Below are positions 24,701-37,386 of a DNA stretch of 64,000 nt, piece by piece. The stretch spans positions 17,160,550 through 17,224,549 of the forward strand of contig NC_044030.1 in NCBI RefSeq assembly GCF_900496995.4, given 5' to 3'. Numbering within the stretch: position 1 is the first letter of the stretch; the number at the start of each line of letters is the position of its first letter. The stretch is from Aquila chrysaetos chrysaetos (Eukaryota > Chordata > Aves > Accipitriformes > Accipitridae). A program made the position numbers and the translations under genes. The notes beneath the pieces were generated by a model. It worked only from the letters and a program-made list of their open reading frames with translations, made no database searches and was not told where the DNA came from.

Positions 24701-25466
24701 AGGCCCATGGTGTGATGCACGTGCCCTTCCCTCATCCTTGAGAAACCACAAAAGAGATCAGTTTATTAAGGACGGAACATCCTTCCACCGTAACCATGTA
24801 GAGCCCGTGAAAATGGGTGGCAAATCAAATATGTGAGGCAGAATATCTGCGTCGTAGATGTATGGCAAATTTGAATCACTGGCAGTAAGGTTGTTGGGTT
24901 GTGGTTTGGGTTTTTTTCCTGTCCCTGTAGTGCTGTGTCTTGGATGATAGTTTAATTGCGTGTAGCATGACTGATTTGACGCTGAGAGAGAATACCTGGC
25001 GAAGGAGTTTTGGTCTGCAGTAATTTCTTCCGTTACTCCAGTGCTGTTAGGATTTCCTTCCTCGCGCCTCACTGCTGAGGAAAACCGGTAATTACAAGTT
25101 TGTCTGAATTCATCCTGTACAAAGCTATTGAATGCCGTCTTTTCTTTTCTTCGCGGGAACCTCGTACCTAAACTCCGCTGTCGGCAGGTATCGCTAGCGT
25201 GATGCAAGAAGCGTAATCCTTGGGCCTTTTTCCGTTCCTCATACGGGAAGAAAAGTTTATGCTAGTGCAAAAATGATATGAAACTTCAGGGAAATAGTTT
25301 TTTTTTACCAAAATGGAAGCTCCATCTTCTTAGCGTGATGTGTTAGTCATGACATTGGGTTGGGACACATACAGTGAGGTAATCCTTATTTCAACCGCAA
25401 GGTTGAAACTAGTAAGACCAGTCCGGAGAAACAGAACGAACATGATGGAGGTAGGACAAAAACGAC
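21706..25466. other. Copy 1: region after the RING gene, no recognised gene
   Basis: The first 600 bp are GC-rich with many overlapping open frames on both strands that I read as composition effects. The rest is mixed. A 149-codon minus-strand frame at 24758-25207 changes frame between copies and has no known motif. AT-rich runs occur at 22840-22880 and 24490-24520. The equivalents are 41651-45402 and 61576-64000. Confidence 0.35.
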
Positions 25467-26106
25467 CTGGCAGTGTGCCCAGGTGGCCAAGAAGGCCAAT
25501 CGCATCCTGGCCTGTATCAGAAGTAGCGTGGCCAGCAGGAGCAGGGAAGCGATCGTCCCCCTGTACTCGGCACTGGTGAGGCCGCACCTCGAGTGCTGCG
25601 TTCAGTTTTGGGCCCCTCACTCCAGGAAAGACATTGAGGTGCTGGAGCGTGTCCAGAGAAGGGCAACGAAGCTGGTGAGGGGCCTGGAGCACAAGTCCTG
25701 TGGGGAGCGGCTGAGGGAGCGGGGGTTGTTTAGTCTGGAGAAAGGAGGCTGAGGGGAGACCTTATCGCTCTCTACAACTACCTGAAAGGAGGCTGTAGCG
25801 AGGTGGGGGGCGGTCTCTTCTCCCAAGTAACAAGTGACAGGACAAGAGGAAACAGCCTCAAATTGCACCAGGGGAGGTTTAGATCGGATATTAGGAAAAA
25901 ATTTCTTGACCGAACGGGTTGTCAGGCACTGGAACAGGCTGCCCAGGGAAGTGGTTGAGTCACCATCCCTGAAGGGTATTTAAAAGACGTGCCGATGCGG
26001 GCACTTAGGGACATGGTTGGCGGTGGACTCGGCAGCGCTAGGTTTACGGTTGCACACTCCATGGTGGTTGAGGGCCTTTCGCACCTAATCGCGTCTATGA
26101 TTCTAT
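25467..26106 (+). mobile_element. Copy 1: CR1 LINE, 3' 640 bp
   Basis: The segment covers the C-terminal part of CR1 ORF2 and the 3' UTR. It starts at a [16 protein letters not shown]-type block, continues with [19 protein letters not shown] and [17 protein letters not shown], then a shifted frame with [14 protein letters not shown], and ends in cgtctatgattctat. It is frameshifted in several places. A CpG-rich block begins immediately after its tail. Confidence 0.93.
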
Positions 26107-26480
26107 CCTCAACAGCTTTGTTGCGAACCGCGGGCCCCTGCGCATCAGCGCGGGAGCGCCATCTTGTGGGCAGGCAGCCATTAGCCGCGGGCGAGCTTGG
26201 TCCCGTCCCTCCCCGCTTCTCCTCGAGAGGGGTCCCGGGCACCCGGGCCAATCAGGACGGCCGACGCTGCGGAGCGCGCGGCCCCGGCCCGGTCGGCGGG
26301 GCGGCCGGTGCCGCGGTGCCTCAGGCCCCTCCGGCCCGTCAGGTCCCTCAGGCCCCTCCGGCTTCCTCAGGCTCCTCAGGGCCCCTCAGGCCCCTCAGGC
26401 TCCTCAGGCCCCTCAGGCCCGGGGTGCCGGCTGCCTCCGCCGACGGCCGCGGGAGTTTTGTCTGTGCACAGTGAGCTCGG
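26107..26480 (+). promoter_or_regulatory. Copy 1: CpG-rich block with promoter-type motifs
   Basis: About 370 bp of GC-rich DNA with many CpG dinucleotides follows the CR1 tail. It contains GCCATCTTG (26158-26166, a YY1-type site seen on the plus strand), CCAAT in the setting gggccaatcagg (26248-26252), several ccgcgg/gcggggcgg GC-box-like stretches, and the minisatellite. There is no TATA box, as in CpG-island promoters. Direction and target gene are not known; plus-strand candidate exons lie 350-900 bp downstream. Confidence 0.45.
26319..26422 (+). repeat. Copy 1: 9-bp minisatellite (CCTCAGGCC)n
   Basis: About eleven imperfect 9-bp units of the type cctcaggcc, cctccggcc and cctcaggct in the CpG-rich block. 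One frame would read Ser-Gly-Pro repeats resembling collagen, but this is a result of the repeat unit being a multiple of three. Confidence 0.9.
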
Positions 26481-26872
26481 GGTGCGGCTAATGAGTTAAC
26501 ACTCGCGCCCTGCAGAGGGGCCAGGGTCAGCGCAGCTTTGGTGGTAGCAACAGCTTCGTGTGCTGAGGGTGCCTGGAGGACCGCCTGTCCCCACAGCGCT
26601 GGCTGGCGGTGGTTCGGTCTGCTTTCCGGTGGTGTGCGGCCTCGAGGGGCAGCAAATCCTCAGCCAGGGCCCGCCACGTTCCGACGTCTTGATTACGTGG
26701 TGTGTGTGTGGCTGTGAAGACGCACATTGCAACCCTAACATCCTTCTCGCTGTAAGCGGTGCGTCACTGGCCATCGGTAGCTGTCGGGCAGCCTGTTCTT
26801 CATCGCAGTGTACGCTTCCGCAGGAGGCCCGGCTGACGGCAAAATCTGATGCTAGTTGGCGGACAAGCTAAA
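26423..26872. other. Copy 1: between minisatellite and candidate exon
   Basis: The CpG density declines. There is an acceptor-like site (tgttcttcatcgcag) near 26807. No gene is recognised. Equivalent to 46355-46809. Confidence 0.3.
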
Positions 26873-27000
26873 ATGAATGCACCCAACAGTGTGTCACCAC
26901 AGGAAGAAACGCAGCTGTGCATCAGTGGTCGAGAATGCAGTGATCCAGCGATGCCTTTGAAATGCTCTACATCTGTGTTGGATTGTGAGTTTTGTGTGGG
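26873..27000 (+). other. Copy 1: candidate exon downstream of the CpG block (frame altered)
   Basis: An ATG in fair context (gctaaaATGa) 400 bp after the CpG block opens the same short frame as in copy 2, but one-base differences (gcgatgcc versus gcgattgcc, and gttggattg versus gttgatg) change its end. See the copy 2 entry at 46810-46920. Confidence 0.2.
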
Positions 27001-30000
27001 CTTTTTTTTGTTTGTTGTTTGTTTGTTTGTTTTAAACAAGTAATTTATTCTCTCTGTTTCTCACCTTAGACTTCAAAATTGGACTGAACTCTCCGTACTG
27101 CTTGGTGGTTAAATGAGGTACAGCTTGGCACAGTTGCAAAGCAAATGTGGAAGTGTCTGCAATGCATGGGAGTGAAGGAGATGACACTTGGGGGAGGCAA
27201 GTCTGTGGGACGGTGAATTTGCTGCTCTTCTGCTGCTGATGGGGAGGGAGGGCAGGGAGGAGCTGGCTGCTGTTGGATGGGGGAACCTTCTCAGGCCAGC
27301 ACTGCATGCATGCTCTGACTGTCTCCCCGGGTAGCAACGTGATGGCTGGGTTTCTGGCGCGCCGCACAGGCAGAGCAAGCAGTAGGATTGTGGCCTTTTG
27401 CAGCCTCTTGAGGGTAGTGGTACCATCTGAGAGCAACAACCCGAGGAGGCAGCCGACTTCTGCTGACGTCCCCGTTCTCTGTTTGACCAAAGGCATTGCT
27501 CAGCCTGGTGAGATTTCTTCCTCCCTCTTTCTTTTTCCTTTTTTTTCCCCAGTAGATGGTTAAGTGATCTAGACTGAAGTAATAGCAACGATCGTTAGCA
27601 AGAGGTCAGAAAGAGAATTTCTGTGCAAAAGCAAAAAGAAACTTTCAGCAGGATTCCATTTTCAGTATGCTCTGCAGCACGTTTAATAATGTAATTCCCC
27701 AGTGTATCTGAATGTTTCAATATCCCTGTGAAGGAGGAGAGTCACTGGCTCATGCAAAATTGCTCTGAAGTATATCATTAATTTTGGTACACTGAAAATT
27801 CAGCAGGGCTACCCTGAGTTATAATGTTGGGCCTTTTATTTAACGCAAATGAGAAACCTTTTTCTTCCATGCATGCAGATTTTAGGTAAGGTGGTGACTC
27901 TTGTTTTAGTGAAGATAAACTTCTTGCCTTTTGGAGCATATGCGCACACCTGACGTTATGTCCAGAATAGCAAAAGATTTTATTGGCACCGTGTGAGGTC
28001 CCAGGAGAAGCCTAAACATGGAGAGAATACAGATTTTAAAAGAAATTGCTCATTGCCTTGTCTGTGAGCAAAACGCGCGTTTGCAGGACCTGGGCAGATG
28101 GCTTTTATATTTTGAGAACCTGCCAGGTTTTTGCTTGGAAAGTGAAGAGTTTGGGATTTTTTTCTCGACCTTTCATATTTATCTCTGTTCCCTTTTTCAC
28201 GCTTGTGAGGCACCTCTGATATTATGAGGGAATACTAATTTCTTTTTCACGAGCTGCTTTGTGCCCTTCGCACGGTATTGAACCGTGTCCAGTCCAAGAT
28301 CCACTGTATGTGAGCATTTGTCCTCTGAGTAACTTAGGCAGCTGCAAGAATTTTTAGTTGGTGCTCCCTGCAATCAGCTGTGTAAGCGTCAGTACACCAA
28401 ACTACGGAAAATACGTGGATACAGCACGGGATCGCGTTACATTCAAGATGCGGGCATAGCTCACGCAGGCGTGACCAGAACAGTCTAAAGCCGGCTCAGC
28501 CATCTTCTTGTAAGAGCAAAACTGGGAAATCCAAAATCCAGGCAAGCAGCTTGGTTCGTACATGGAATATTCACCTCTGCTGCTGTCTTCTTGTTGCACC
28601 TCTGTTGCCACGGGTGTCTGAATTAGCAAATTTTGAGGTAGCTCAGGCATATCTTGCAGACAACATGCTTGGTCTTTGTCAGAAACTTGCAGAAGCACAG
28701 CTCAGGGCTTTCCAGGTTGTGGTATACATGGCAGCATTGCTATGGGGGACCGGTGGTAGCCAGCCCGGTGCAGAGCCCCGTTGCAGGAGGTGCCCCAGCT
28801 TCCCCCGTTTCTTGGCAGACTGACTAAGTCTTGCTGGTGCGTTTAATGGTATTGGCGTGCCCAGCCCTCTCTTCTGACCGTGTGACCTTTTAATGCAGTG
28901 CTACAGTTTATCCCATATTCTCTTAAGCCACCATCTCCCAGGGCTTTGGAGAGCTCAGTCTGTGGTGGGATCGCGCCACCGTGAGGAAGCAGTGGCAACA
29001 TCTCTCTCCTGTCCTGGGAACACCATGGCTGAGTCGAAGAGGATCAATTCAAGTGGTACATCCTCTGTTGAGCAGTGCGTGTGCTGAGCACTTGCTCTAC
29101 CTGGCCCAGCCATTTCTGTCCCTCCTTGCTCTGGAGGGAGGGTGAGGTGAACCAGCCCCTTGCCCTGCGCTGCATTTCCGTCCCCACGAAGCCCATGGTA
29201 TCGCTCTCAAACTGGGAGGACTCGGTCACCGCCATCAGGTCAGAACGGAGATCGCGTTGTAAGAACTTTGCTGAAACCAAGCGATGTTAGGTGAGGGCTA
29301 CAAGCTGCTGCTATGAAACCAAGTCTGCAATTTGCCATTGCTTTCTGCTTTTGTGGTATTTGTAGCGCTGCAGACGAGGCGGGAGCTTCGCTCTGTTTAT
29401 TCTGTGGTAGCTGTGAGTAGCCGTGCAAGCTGCAAGGCAGTGAGTGGGTAGCGTAGCTCTCCATTCACGAAGCCCGACTTCATTGCAAAGAGGCCTACTA
29501 AAGAAAAACAGACTGACTAAATTAGACTCTTTCAGTGTGGACTAGGAAAAGTGGGAGTATATTTTGATGTCAAAGAAGAATGAAATGTTTCCCTGTGAAA
29601 TTGCTGTCTACAGAGAAAGATGGTGGTGATCAGGGCACTAGGTGAATCGACAGCAGTAGTGATGTCGGAGTGCAGTGAAAAGTGTGGCGATAGCTCGTTA
29701 CTGTTCGTTATAGCTCGTTACAATGCTTCTGTTAATGTCAGCAGCCTAGAACATTAGCAGGCATTGAAAAACTGATTAATAGAAAAGAACTTTTCTTCCA
29801 AGGCAATGTACCTGACCTGCAGTGCAAGACAGTCTACTGGGAGATAATAGCTGGAAGCTGTGTGCTGTAGGCAGATGAAAAAGGGGCAGTGAACCATGAT
29901 GGAGGGAAAATTGCCTTTCCTTCAGGAGTTACTAGTTGAAGGAACTCTTTTGAAGCAAACACGTTTTAAGCAAATATGCAGTAAGGCACCTGAAAGTAAA

Positions 30001-32616
30001 AGCAGATTTCCTTTTTATTTACCTTCTCAGACAACGTGTTTCTGGTGGAGCCTGCAGAAGTTATTACCACTGGTGAAATTAATAGAGCTGCTGTCCTCAT
30101 CTGTGTATCTATGTAAGTCTTCTTTCATGTGAAACAGGTGTTTTTCTCTAAAATCCGGTGCTTGAAGGCATGATCACTGTCCTCCCATCTGGGAAGCATG
30201 CGAGAAAACTTTTTTGTTGAAATCCCGTTGCTGATCTCAGCAAAATGCCAAGCTTCTGCTAACAGTGGAAATGAAACAGCAAACCAGGGTGGCCCGTCAG
30301 ATGGGCTTTTGGAACTGACAGGCCCTGAACACGTACCTCCTCTTTGGACCTGTTGTGGACTGATGAAGAAGCCGTAAGAAAACGAAGAACAGGTATCCGT
30401 TGCCTGCCCTGCCTCTTGGGGAAACTCTCTGCAGGTCTCTCAAGGTCTTTCCTCATTTACAGAATGGAGATGGGATTCCCTCCATCTCATAGCTCTTCCG
30501 TCAGCTCAGGGATGCGCTAGGTGAAACACAATGCATCTGGGGACTGCCCAAGGCAATTTTCCTCAGGATGTCAGCAAGGACTGAATCGGAGTCTGAAGGT
30601 TTGAAACTATGGGACTGAGCAAAAGTTTGGCGCCCTTAGGTTCTTACATTGTTGTCCAAAACTTTGCTGTGCCTACAGCTGATCCTGATGCTGCCGTCCA
30701 TAGGAGATGTTTCTAAAGAGCTACTAAATGCCGTTATCTCCACCCAGAAGTCTGTGGAAATATTGGTGGTAGGTTTGCAGCAGCCAAAGAAGTAATTCTG
30801 TCAAAGGCGTGAGTGTTCTTGATTTTTAATTGCATAATCTAAAGCAATTACAGTGTCCCTGGAAACCCTGTTTGACAGCATCCTTTCCTTTGTGGGCCGC
30901 CTACCCCATTTTCAACAGGAAAGGAGGCAGTAGGTAGGTGCGGGTTCCTCTCCCGGTGTTTTGTTAGTCTGTCTGTCTCGTGCTGTCAGGACAACTTGGA
31001 GAACGTAACTGATACTGCAGCATCTGTTGGTATCGGCAGAGGGCCTGAGACTTGTCTAAAACCGGGAGCGATCTCACTATGTTCAGTGACTTTTGATTTG
31101 TATGCCAGTGGTACTTTCTGCATACGTGTTGCTTCATTCTTCGAAACGTCAAGAGAAAATGAAGTATTTGACTGCAAAGCCCTCGAATGATCTTGAAAAC
31201 CATGAGCAAAAGGCAGACAGGCTGAGAAAAGTTGTGGATTGATTAATTTTTCCAAAGAGGGCCTTGACGTCTGTCTGTGAAATACTAATTTATAGTGAAG
31301 CCTGACTTCCTTTTCCTCAGATGCTGTTAACTGTGTAGCGACGGGTTCACATGACTTCTGTCGAGGGGTATTAATGAGTCAAAAGAGCCAAAAGAATCCA
31401 AGTCAAGGCTGGAAGCAGAGAGGTTCCTTTGGGAGGCCATACCAGCAGAGTGGGAATGCCTGAGTGCTGCCAAAACCACTCCCAAAACACACCGTTAAAC
31501 CACCCAGATTGCACCCTTCAGGACAAAATAGACTGTGTTTACAGAAGACCTCCAAAGCTGATGAACAGAGGTGGGTTGCTGGTTGCTAGCAGCCTGCCCC
31601 CAAACCGTCAGTCAGGTCAGGGAGCATGTCTTGCGGGAGGGAGGACGGAGACAGCGATGGAAGCAAACTCTTTTTCTAGGTCGCACAGCAAATGGGTGGC
31701 AGGACTGTGACCTGAAGGCCAGGCTAAGGGAGCAGCGTGCTTCTGAGAAGGGAGAGTTGGTGTACAAGTACCGTCAAAGACGGCATGCAGCAAATTCTGG
31801 TGATTCAGGATTTATACTGGTTCTAGCTATCAGTCCGAAAATGTTCTGGTGAAAGATGGATGGAAGGTGTTTTTTAGGACAACTGGATGGCCTGGCCTAC
31901 TTTGGGCTGTTTTGGAGAGTCAGAATACCATGACAGCAGATGATGTCTTCTCAAAAATCGAGCACAGAGCTTTGTCTCTTGTTGTGTAGTCCTAGCATTT
32001 TATTTGCAGAGATGCGTGCTTAGTGATACTAGCGTCACAGTCCGGGAAAAGAAATGTGTTAATGATTTTAATAGCATATGTAGAACTGAGTAGCCCAAAG
32101 CTCCTGTTGTTTGCACAAGAGTAAGTAGGGAGTTTGGTTTTGGCTTACGCAGGTGGAGGAGCAGTGTTGTCAAAGTGGGAGAATAATAGAGGTGGGTGAT
32201 GGAATAGCTCAGCAGCACTAAATTATTCAGCAACGTTGATTCTGTTCTAGCAGCTTGGTAGCTGAAGGTGTTTGGAAAAATTACCATTCCCTGACAAAAT
32301 CTGCCAGCATCGTATTTACCTGAGCAGAGAGCTTTGAAAAGATCGTTGTTATTTCATGGACTCCTTGCAGGTGGTTGGTTCCTGGTGGACTGGTTCTTTC
32401 CGTGTAACAGGGCAGCAGGGGAGGAGGAACACACCCTTCCTGCGGGAGCTTTTCATTTATAACCTTTACTGAAGGATCCTGACGTTTCATTGAATGTTGC
32501 CAAGTCAAAATTCCTGTGCTTAAAGCTGAATGTTATGATAAAAAAGCAATGATGGAGTTATACTCCATTGCAGCTTGATGGATGCATGCATTCGTTGACT
32601 GTATGAGGTAGAACTG
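27001..32616. other. Copy 1: 5.6 kb without a recognised gene
   Basis: Starts with a short (gttt)n tract at 27003-27040. Plus- and minus-strand frames of 60-160 codons have no splice or family support. Near 29025 an ATG in good context (caccATGgct) opens only 20 codons. The equivalent is 46921-52553 in copy 2, almost identical to copy 1 from 27.6 kb onwards. Confidence 0.35.
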
Positions 32617-32880
32617 ATGGAGCAATTCAGGTTGGAGAGGACCTCTGGAGGTCTCTGGTCTAATCCCCCTCTCAGAGGAGGGCATCTGATTCAGGTTGCT
32701 CGAGGCCTTGGGCAGCTGAGTTCAAATATCTGCAAGGCTGAATACGCCACAGCCTCTCTGGGCCGCCCGTTCAGGTGTTTGACCACCTTTGTGGTGACCA
32801 GAGATCTGCTTTTCTCCAGCTGGGACGAGTCTGGCTCTGCCTTCTCCATACCTCCCCTGGAGGCAGCAGGCAAAAGTTCA
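32617..32880 (-). mobile_element. Copy 1: CR1 LINE 3' fragment, antisense
   Basis: The plus strand reads as the reverse complement of a CR1 3' end: caggttggagaggacctctgg, then a 'ggttgctcgaggccttgggcagctgagttcaaatatctgcaaggctg' block, then 'cacagcctctctgggccgcccgttcaggtgtttgaccacc'. It is old and diverged, with no ORF. Confidence 0.75.
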
Positions 32881-34640
32881 ACGTCACTCGAACGACCATC
32901 CCAATTAATAGGTCTTCTGCATTTGTGATTCATCTAGGTTTGCACCGTGAACTGGAATACCTTTGCTTCATTAACTTTGGATTTGTATCTTTGCTCATGT
33001 CTAAAGGGGAAAAAATAACAGTTTTCTGAGAATTTTGGCTGAAGATTCTGATCTTGTGAAACGAACAGTAAAATATTCCAAGTCTTAATCTTTAGGTGCA
33101 TTTTTTTCCTACAGTCTGCCAAGTTCTGTTAGCTAAAGCATGGCCAAAATGTCACAGTACACATGAGAAAAGACAGTGGAGTAACCTTTGCCAGCTGCTG
33201 TGTAGGACACTGACTTTTGTACAGCTTGGAGAAAAAATGGAGTATCAGCTACCTGGGGCGGGGAAAAGGAGCACGTGATGGTTTAGGTGAGAGAGGGCTA
33301 TGAAGAATCTCTCATTTCAGTTAAGAATTGTTTATAATCCTGGTTTACTCACTGGAGATACCATGGTCTCACCAGCAACTCTTTGGTATGGTTCCTGGCA
33401 ACTGATAATTGAACTGCTTTAAAATTGGAGTGACTGCTCCTCTCAGCTGTGACGCAGAGCAGCCTGGGGTTTTCTCTGCACCAAGGAGCCGCTGCATGGG
33501 CAAGGGGGAATTGTTGAAACTGCTTCTCTTCCGCTTCCACTGGCAAACGGGGATGTCTTTTTAAAGCACGGTGTAAAAGGTGATTGCTACAATAGCTGGG
33601 GAAGGCACCGCTGCAGTTCATGATTTTGCTGGCTGTGGGTGCCTTGCAAGCTACCGTCGCAACACCAGCACTAATGGTCGCGTTAGGATGAAAGCGGCTC
33701 TGGTTGGCGGGAAGCTGTTTGGTCCTTTCTGCTTCTAGCAGCGCTCCTAAAGAGAGGTAAATTTAGTTCTTTCATTAGCTTTGTCTTGGTCATGTAGGTT
33801 CATCACCTTAAACCGAGTCGTGTTTGAGCCAGAAAGAAATGGGCTGCTGTCTTCAAGGGCTTGGCTGGTTGCTTTTCGGGACCTACACAAGGTCCTTGCA
33901 GTAGCTCGTGCCATGGGGCTCTTAGACTAAATGTAGAGTTTCACTTCCTCTGGCTGAGCAGGACACACGGTTGAGCATCTTTGAGACGTGGCAATTCATC
34001 TTCTCATTCCGTCTGCGCTACAGAGCTAGCTGTGCTGGAGCATTAATCCACCTGACGTCCAGCAGCATAAAAGAAAAAAATGTCTGTGAGAGAGACTGCC
34101 TCAGCAGTGACACCAAAGACATGAGTGCGCGACCACAGCCGTGAAGCACCAAGGTTTGGCAAATCCACACCCAGAAGCTCCACCTTCTTTCTGCTTGGTC
34201 CCGGTACTAACTGATTTGAAACAACAGTTCCTTCTTTCTTTGAGCAGTCCAGTCCTTGCCTTCTTTGTCCTTCATACATTTTGAAACCGAGTTTTCACAA
34301 AGTGTGAAAAACAAGTTCTAGTTGAAATGAAAGCAATTGGAATGTCTTTTGAAGTCGGGGCTTTTTTCCCCCCAAATGACGTTTTCTATTGGAAGTCATT
34401 TGTCGCGCGTCAAACAAATCCTCATGAAACAATTGCGAACTCACTTTCTTTTTCTTAGGAAGGACTGATGTTGTCATCAAGGTCTGGGAATTGCCATTAG
34501 CACATGAATGCCACAGCTTGAGTGTGAAATACACATGTTGTATCATTTTTACATTTCACAGCTCTAAACACACTCGTGTGCTTGGGTGTCCGTTCATTCC
34601 CTGAGCAGCATGCTGTGTGTTGCCTGTAGCTTACGCCTGT
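32881..34640. other. Copy 1: end of unit, no recognised gene
   Basis: No coding exon or repeat is identified. The last bases (gtagcttacgcctgt) abut the start of copy 2. The equivalent is 52818-54586, which shows a small cluster of indels at 54016-54072 (gagagaga and cccagatc versus gaga and cctc). Confidence 0.35.
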
Positions 34641-35455
34641 CTGTAATGTGGTTTTACTGGTTATTAGATTTCTAAGATCCTGTCAGAAATTTGCCCCTCC
34701 TTTTTTTTTTCTTTTCTAAATAGTGAACAGTGTGTCTTAATATTTGGATGTGTAGCTGCTCTGACAGAGTTTCAGGTATCTGGTAGCTAGTGAGTGGGAC
34801 TAAAGTGGATTTGTTTAACCTGAGAGAGTCAGTGAAGAAAAAGAGATTCTAAGAGAGATGACTGTTGTCTTTTTGTGAAATGTTATTTGGTTTTGCAAGT
34901 GGAACTGATGAATAAACGGTCAAGACTCTTTCATGCCTTACCATGTGGTTGCCAGAATAAGTAATTCTCTTAGAGGAGGAAGTATTCATGCACAGTTCTG
35001 GCATTTCAGAAGACTAGCGTCGTTCCCCGGGCTTCAGTGAAAATCTCTGAAATACACTTGTCTGGGTGATCCCTGCCGCTTTTTAGCGGACAGCTTGAAA
35101 ACGGCAAGTTTGCAAAACTGCTCTTCTGTGATCGGATGCAAAGTATCTCCTGGTGTCTTCCCCACTTCCCTGTAGTTTGCAAGGTGAAGCCTCAGGACCG
35201 GTCCGGAATGCCTCAGGAGAGGTATATCATTATGTCAGGAGTGCATGCCAGGGAAAAGAGGTGACTAGCAGAATGCCACTTTACGAGGACAGTTTGTGCA
35301 GGCACACAGGCTGCTAGGGCAGAAAGGAGATGGTTGCTGGGTTGAGACTTGAAATGGCTGTAGCCCAACTTTGCCAATGTGGCCCACAACCGGGTATCTA
35401 TTCCCCATCCACGTGCTGAGGAAGGTTTCAGTTTTTTTTCTAATCTCCTTCTTAG

Positions 35456-35710
35456 GAGCCACCAGAAGGACGCTTGCTGTTTCAGCAATGGAAGGCACTT
35501 GGAGTGGCACAGACAGACAGAAGAGGAGAACTTCCACCTTGGAACTCCCAGCAGCGTGCGAGAGCGAACAGAATGAAAAATTGGTTGGACGTCCAGTGCT
35601 GTGCAGGTATGCTGCCATGTTTTATCCCACTGCTGTCCACTCAAGTGCTAGCTTCTGGGACACAGAGATTTATCCACGAGGAGCAATCACCCTTTCGCCA
35701 GCTGTTGCAG
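35456..35710 (+). other. Copy 2: candidate 255-bp exon
   Basis: Same segment as 15448-15702, with the same acceptor, length, open frame and donor; I find no difference between the copies by eye. Identity between such young duplicates is not evidence of selection. Confidence 0.3.
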
Positions 35711-36778
35711 GTAAGGTCTTGCAGGCCAGTGCTTGGCTGATACCAACCTGAGGCCAACACTGTCTGTGTAATGTAGAGATGGAGAGTCACGCACGCTCTT
35801 GCTAGTCGTTGGAGGTGCCTCTCTCTTCTTTTTTCTACTCCCTCTTGGAAGTAGAAGAGAGAGGGAACCTTGCTTCTTCATAGCTAATCGTGTGACTAAT
35901 GGCATCACTCCTACTAATTGTTTCCCAAACTGGTCTGGGAGGGGGAGAAAATTGGAAGTTGTGTAAAATAGTGAAGTTCAAAGCAATACATGTCATTCTG
36001 GTGTTCTTGAACTGCCCATGCTACAATGTGCGAAACAACCTGCATTCAGGAGGCCCGTTTCTTTAAATTTGACACTTTTCTGGATTTGCAGTATCTAAAG
36101 CGGGTGGGCTGCCTATTTCCTGAATGTCATCTCTCTTGCCTCCTGCTGTTTCTGCATAGATCCATGGAGTCTGTCTAGGTTTCTGCCACACAGATGTGTT
36201 GCACTGCAGGTTTGAATGACAGGTTCGTCCTCTCCTGGAAAATCTTAACGGACAGGTTCTAATAATACTTTCACAGCTGAGAGTAACTAGAATCCAATTA
36301 AGTAAGTGAGAAAAGAAAAGCAGTCATTTACCGCCCTGCCAGAGGTAAACGAATTTTTTTGGAGAGGTTGTGTGCCTGAGCAACGTGACATTAGGCACTA
36401 GCCCGTCAGGTACATAGAAACTGCTCGGCACAGTGGTAGCCAGCATAAGCTCTGCTTGGGCAAAACTTTACCTGACCTCCACAGGCACTTAAATAATGTT
36501 CCCTGGGACCTGTTCTGTTGCATCGTTCAGAATGGAGGGATTCCTCCAGTTCCTGCTAGCTTGGCAAAACAAAGCTTCCGGCCTCAACATGCCACCAGAC
36601 AGAGAACAATCCTTTCTCTTAAAAGCAAGTTGTCAGTGGTGTAGATTCACTGTGCCAGGCACAGAAGGAGTGTTCTTCGAAAACAGGGTCACCAGTCACT
36701 TTCCACCCAGTGCTGAATCACTCATGAGGTTTAGAGAATTGAGGTGACGCTTTAGCTGCTTTACATCATTTGTGCAGA

Positions 36779-37105
36779 CCTCCTTCCTTCCTTCTTTCTC
36801 CCTTCCTTCCTTCTTTCTCCCTTCCTTCCTTCTTTCCTTCCTTCTCCCTTCTTCCTTCTTCCTTCCTTCCTTCTTTCTTCCTTTGCTCCTTCCCTCCTTC
36901 CTTCCTTCCCTCCTTCCTTCCTTCTTTCTCCCGTCCTTCTTTCTCCCTTCCTTCTTTCTCCCTTCCTTCCTTCCCTCCTTCCTTCCTTCTCTCCCTCCCT
37001 CCCTCCCTCCCTCCTTCGTCCTTTTCTCCTTCCCTTTCTTCCCCCCCTCATTTCCTCTTTCTCTTCCCCTCTCTCTTCTCCCTCTCTTTCCCCCTTCTTT
37101 CTGTC
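36779..37105 (+). repeat. Copy 2: polypyrimidine microsatellite (CCTT)n / (CCCT)n
   Basis: Same tract as in copy 1, about 50 bp shorter, with loss of several cctt units in the first half. The flanks on both sides are the same as in copy 1. Confidence 0.97.
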
Positions 37106-37160
37106 CCTGTTGAGATGCTTCCTTGACACCCAGTGGTATTGTGTTCTCCGAACACCAGAG

Positions 37161-37386
37161 CAAAAGGCAGGAAGAATTTCTTCACCAAAAGGCTTATGGA
37201 GCACTGGAACAGGCTGCCCAGGGAAGAGGTTGAGTCACCATCCCAGGAGGTATTTAAAAGACGTGTAGATGTGGCACTTGGGGACGTGGTTTTGTGGTGG
37301 ACTTGGCGGTGTTAGGTTTGTGGTTGGACTCGATAGCCTTAGAGGCCTTTTCCAACCTGAATGATTCTATGAGTCTATGGTTCTAA
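37161..37386 (+). mobile_element. Copy 2: CR1 LINE 3' end
   Basis: Same insertion as 17205-17430, duplicated with the unit. Confidence 0.9.

Larger units (their letters stand above)
14633..34640 (+). repeat. Tandem segmental duplication, copy 1 (20008 bp)
   Basis: The sequence from ctgtaatgtggttttactgg at 14633 is found again from 34641 and 54587 in the same orientation and remains collinear throughout. The unit ends with tgtagcttacgcctgt immediately before the next copy. Copy 1 differs from copies 2 and 3 by shared substitutions, for example cattg/gcattg-type and t/c changes at the microsatellite edge and several sites in the RING gene. It also has many one-base indels. Between about 27.6 and 34.0 kb it is almost identical to copy 2, while most indels fall in 16-27.6 kb. 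Confidence 0.97.

Noticed and set aside
24758-25207. 149-codon minus-strand frame, with a 146-codon counterpart in copy 2
   Set aside because: By length it is within what chance gives in a window of this size. Its ends change frame between the two copies and it shows no motif.
26197-26499. Collagen-like Ser-Gly-Pro frame over the 9-bp minisatellite
   Set aside because: The period of nine bases creates the pattern in every third frame. The frame has no splice or start support and shifts between copies 1 and 2.
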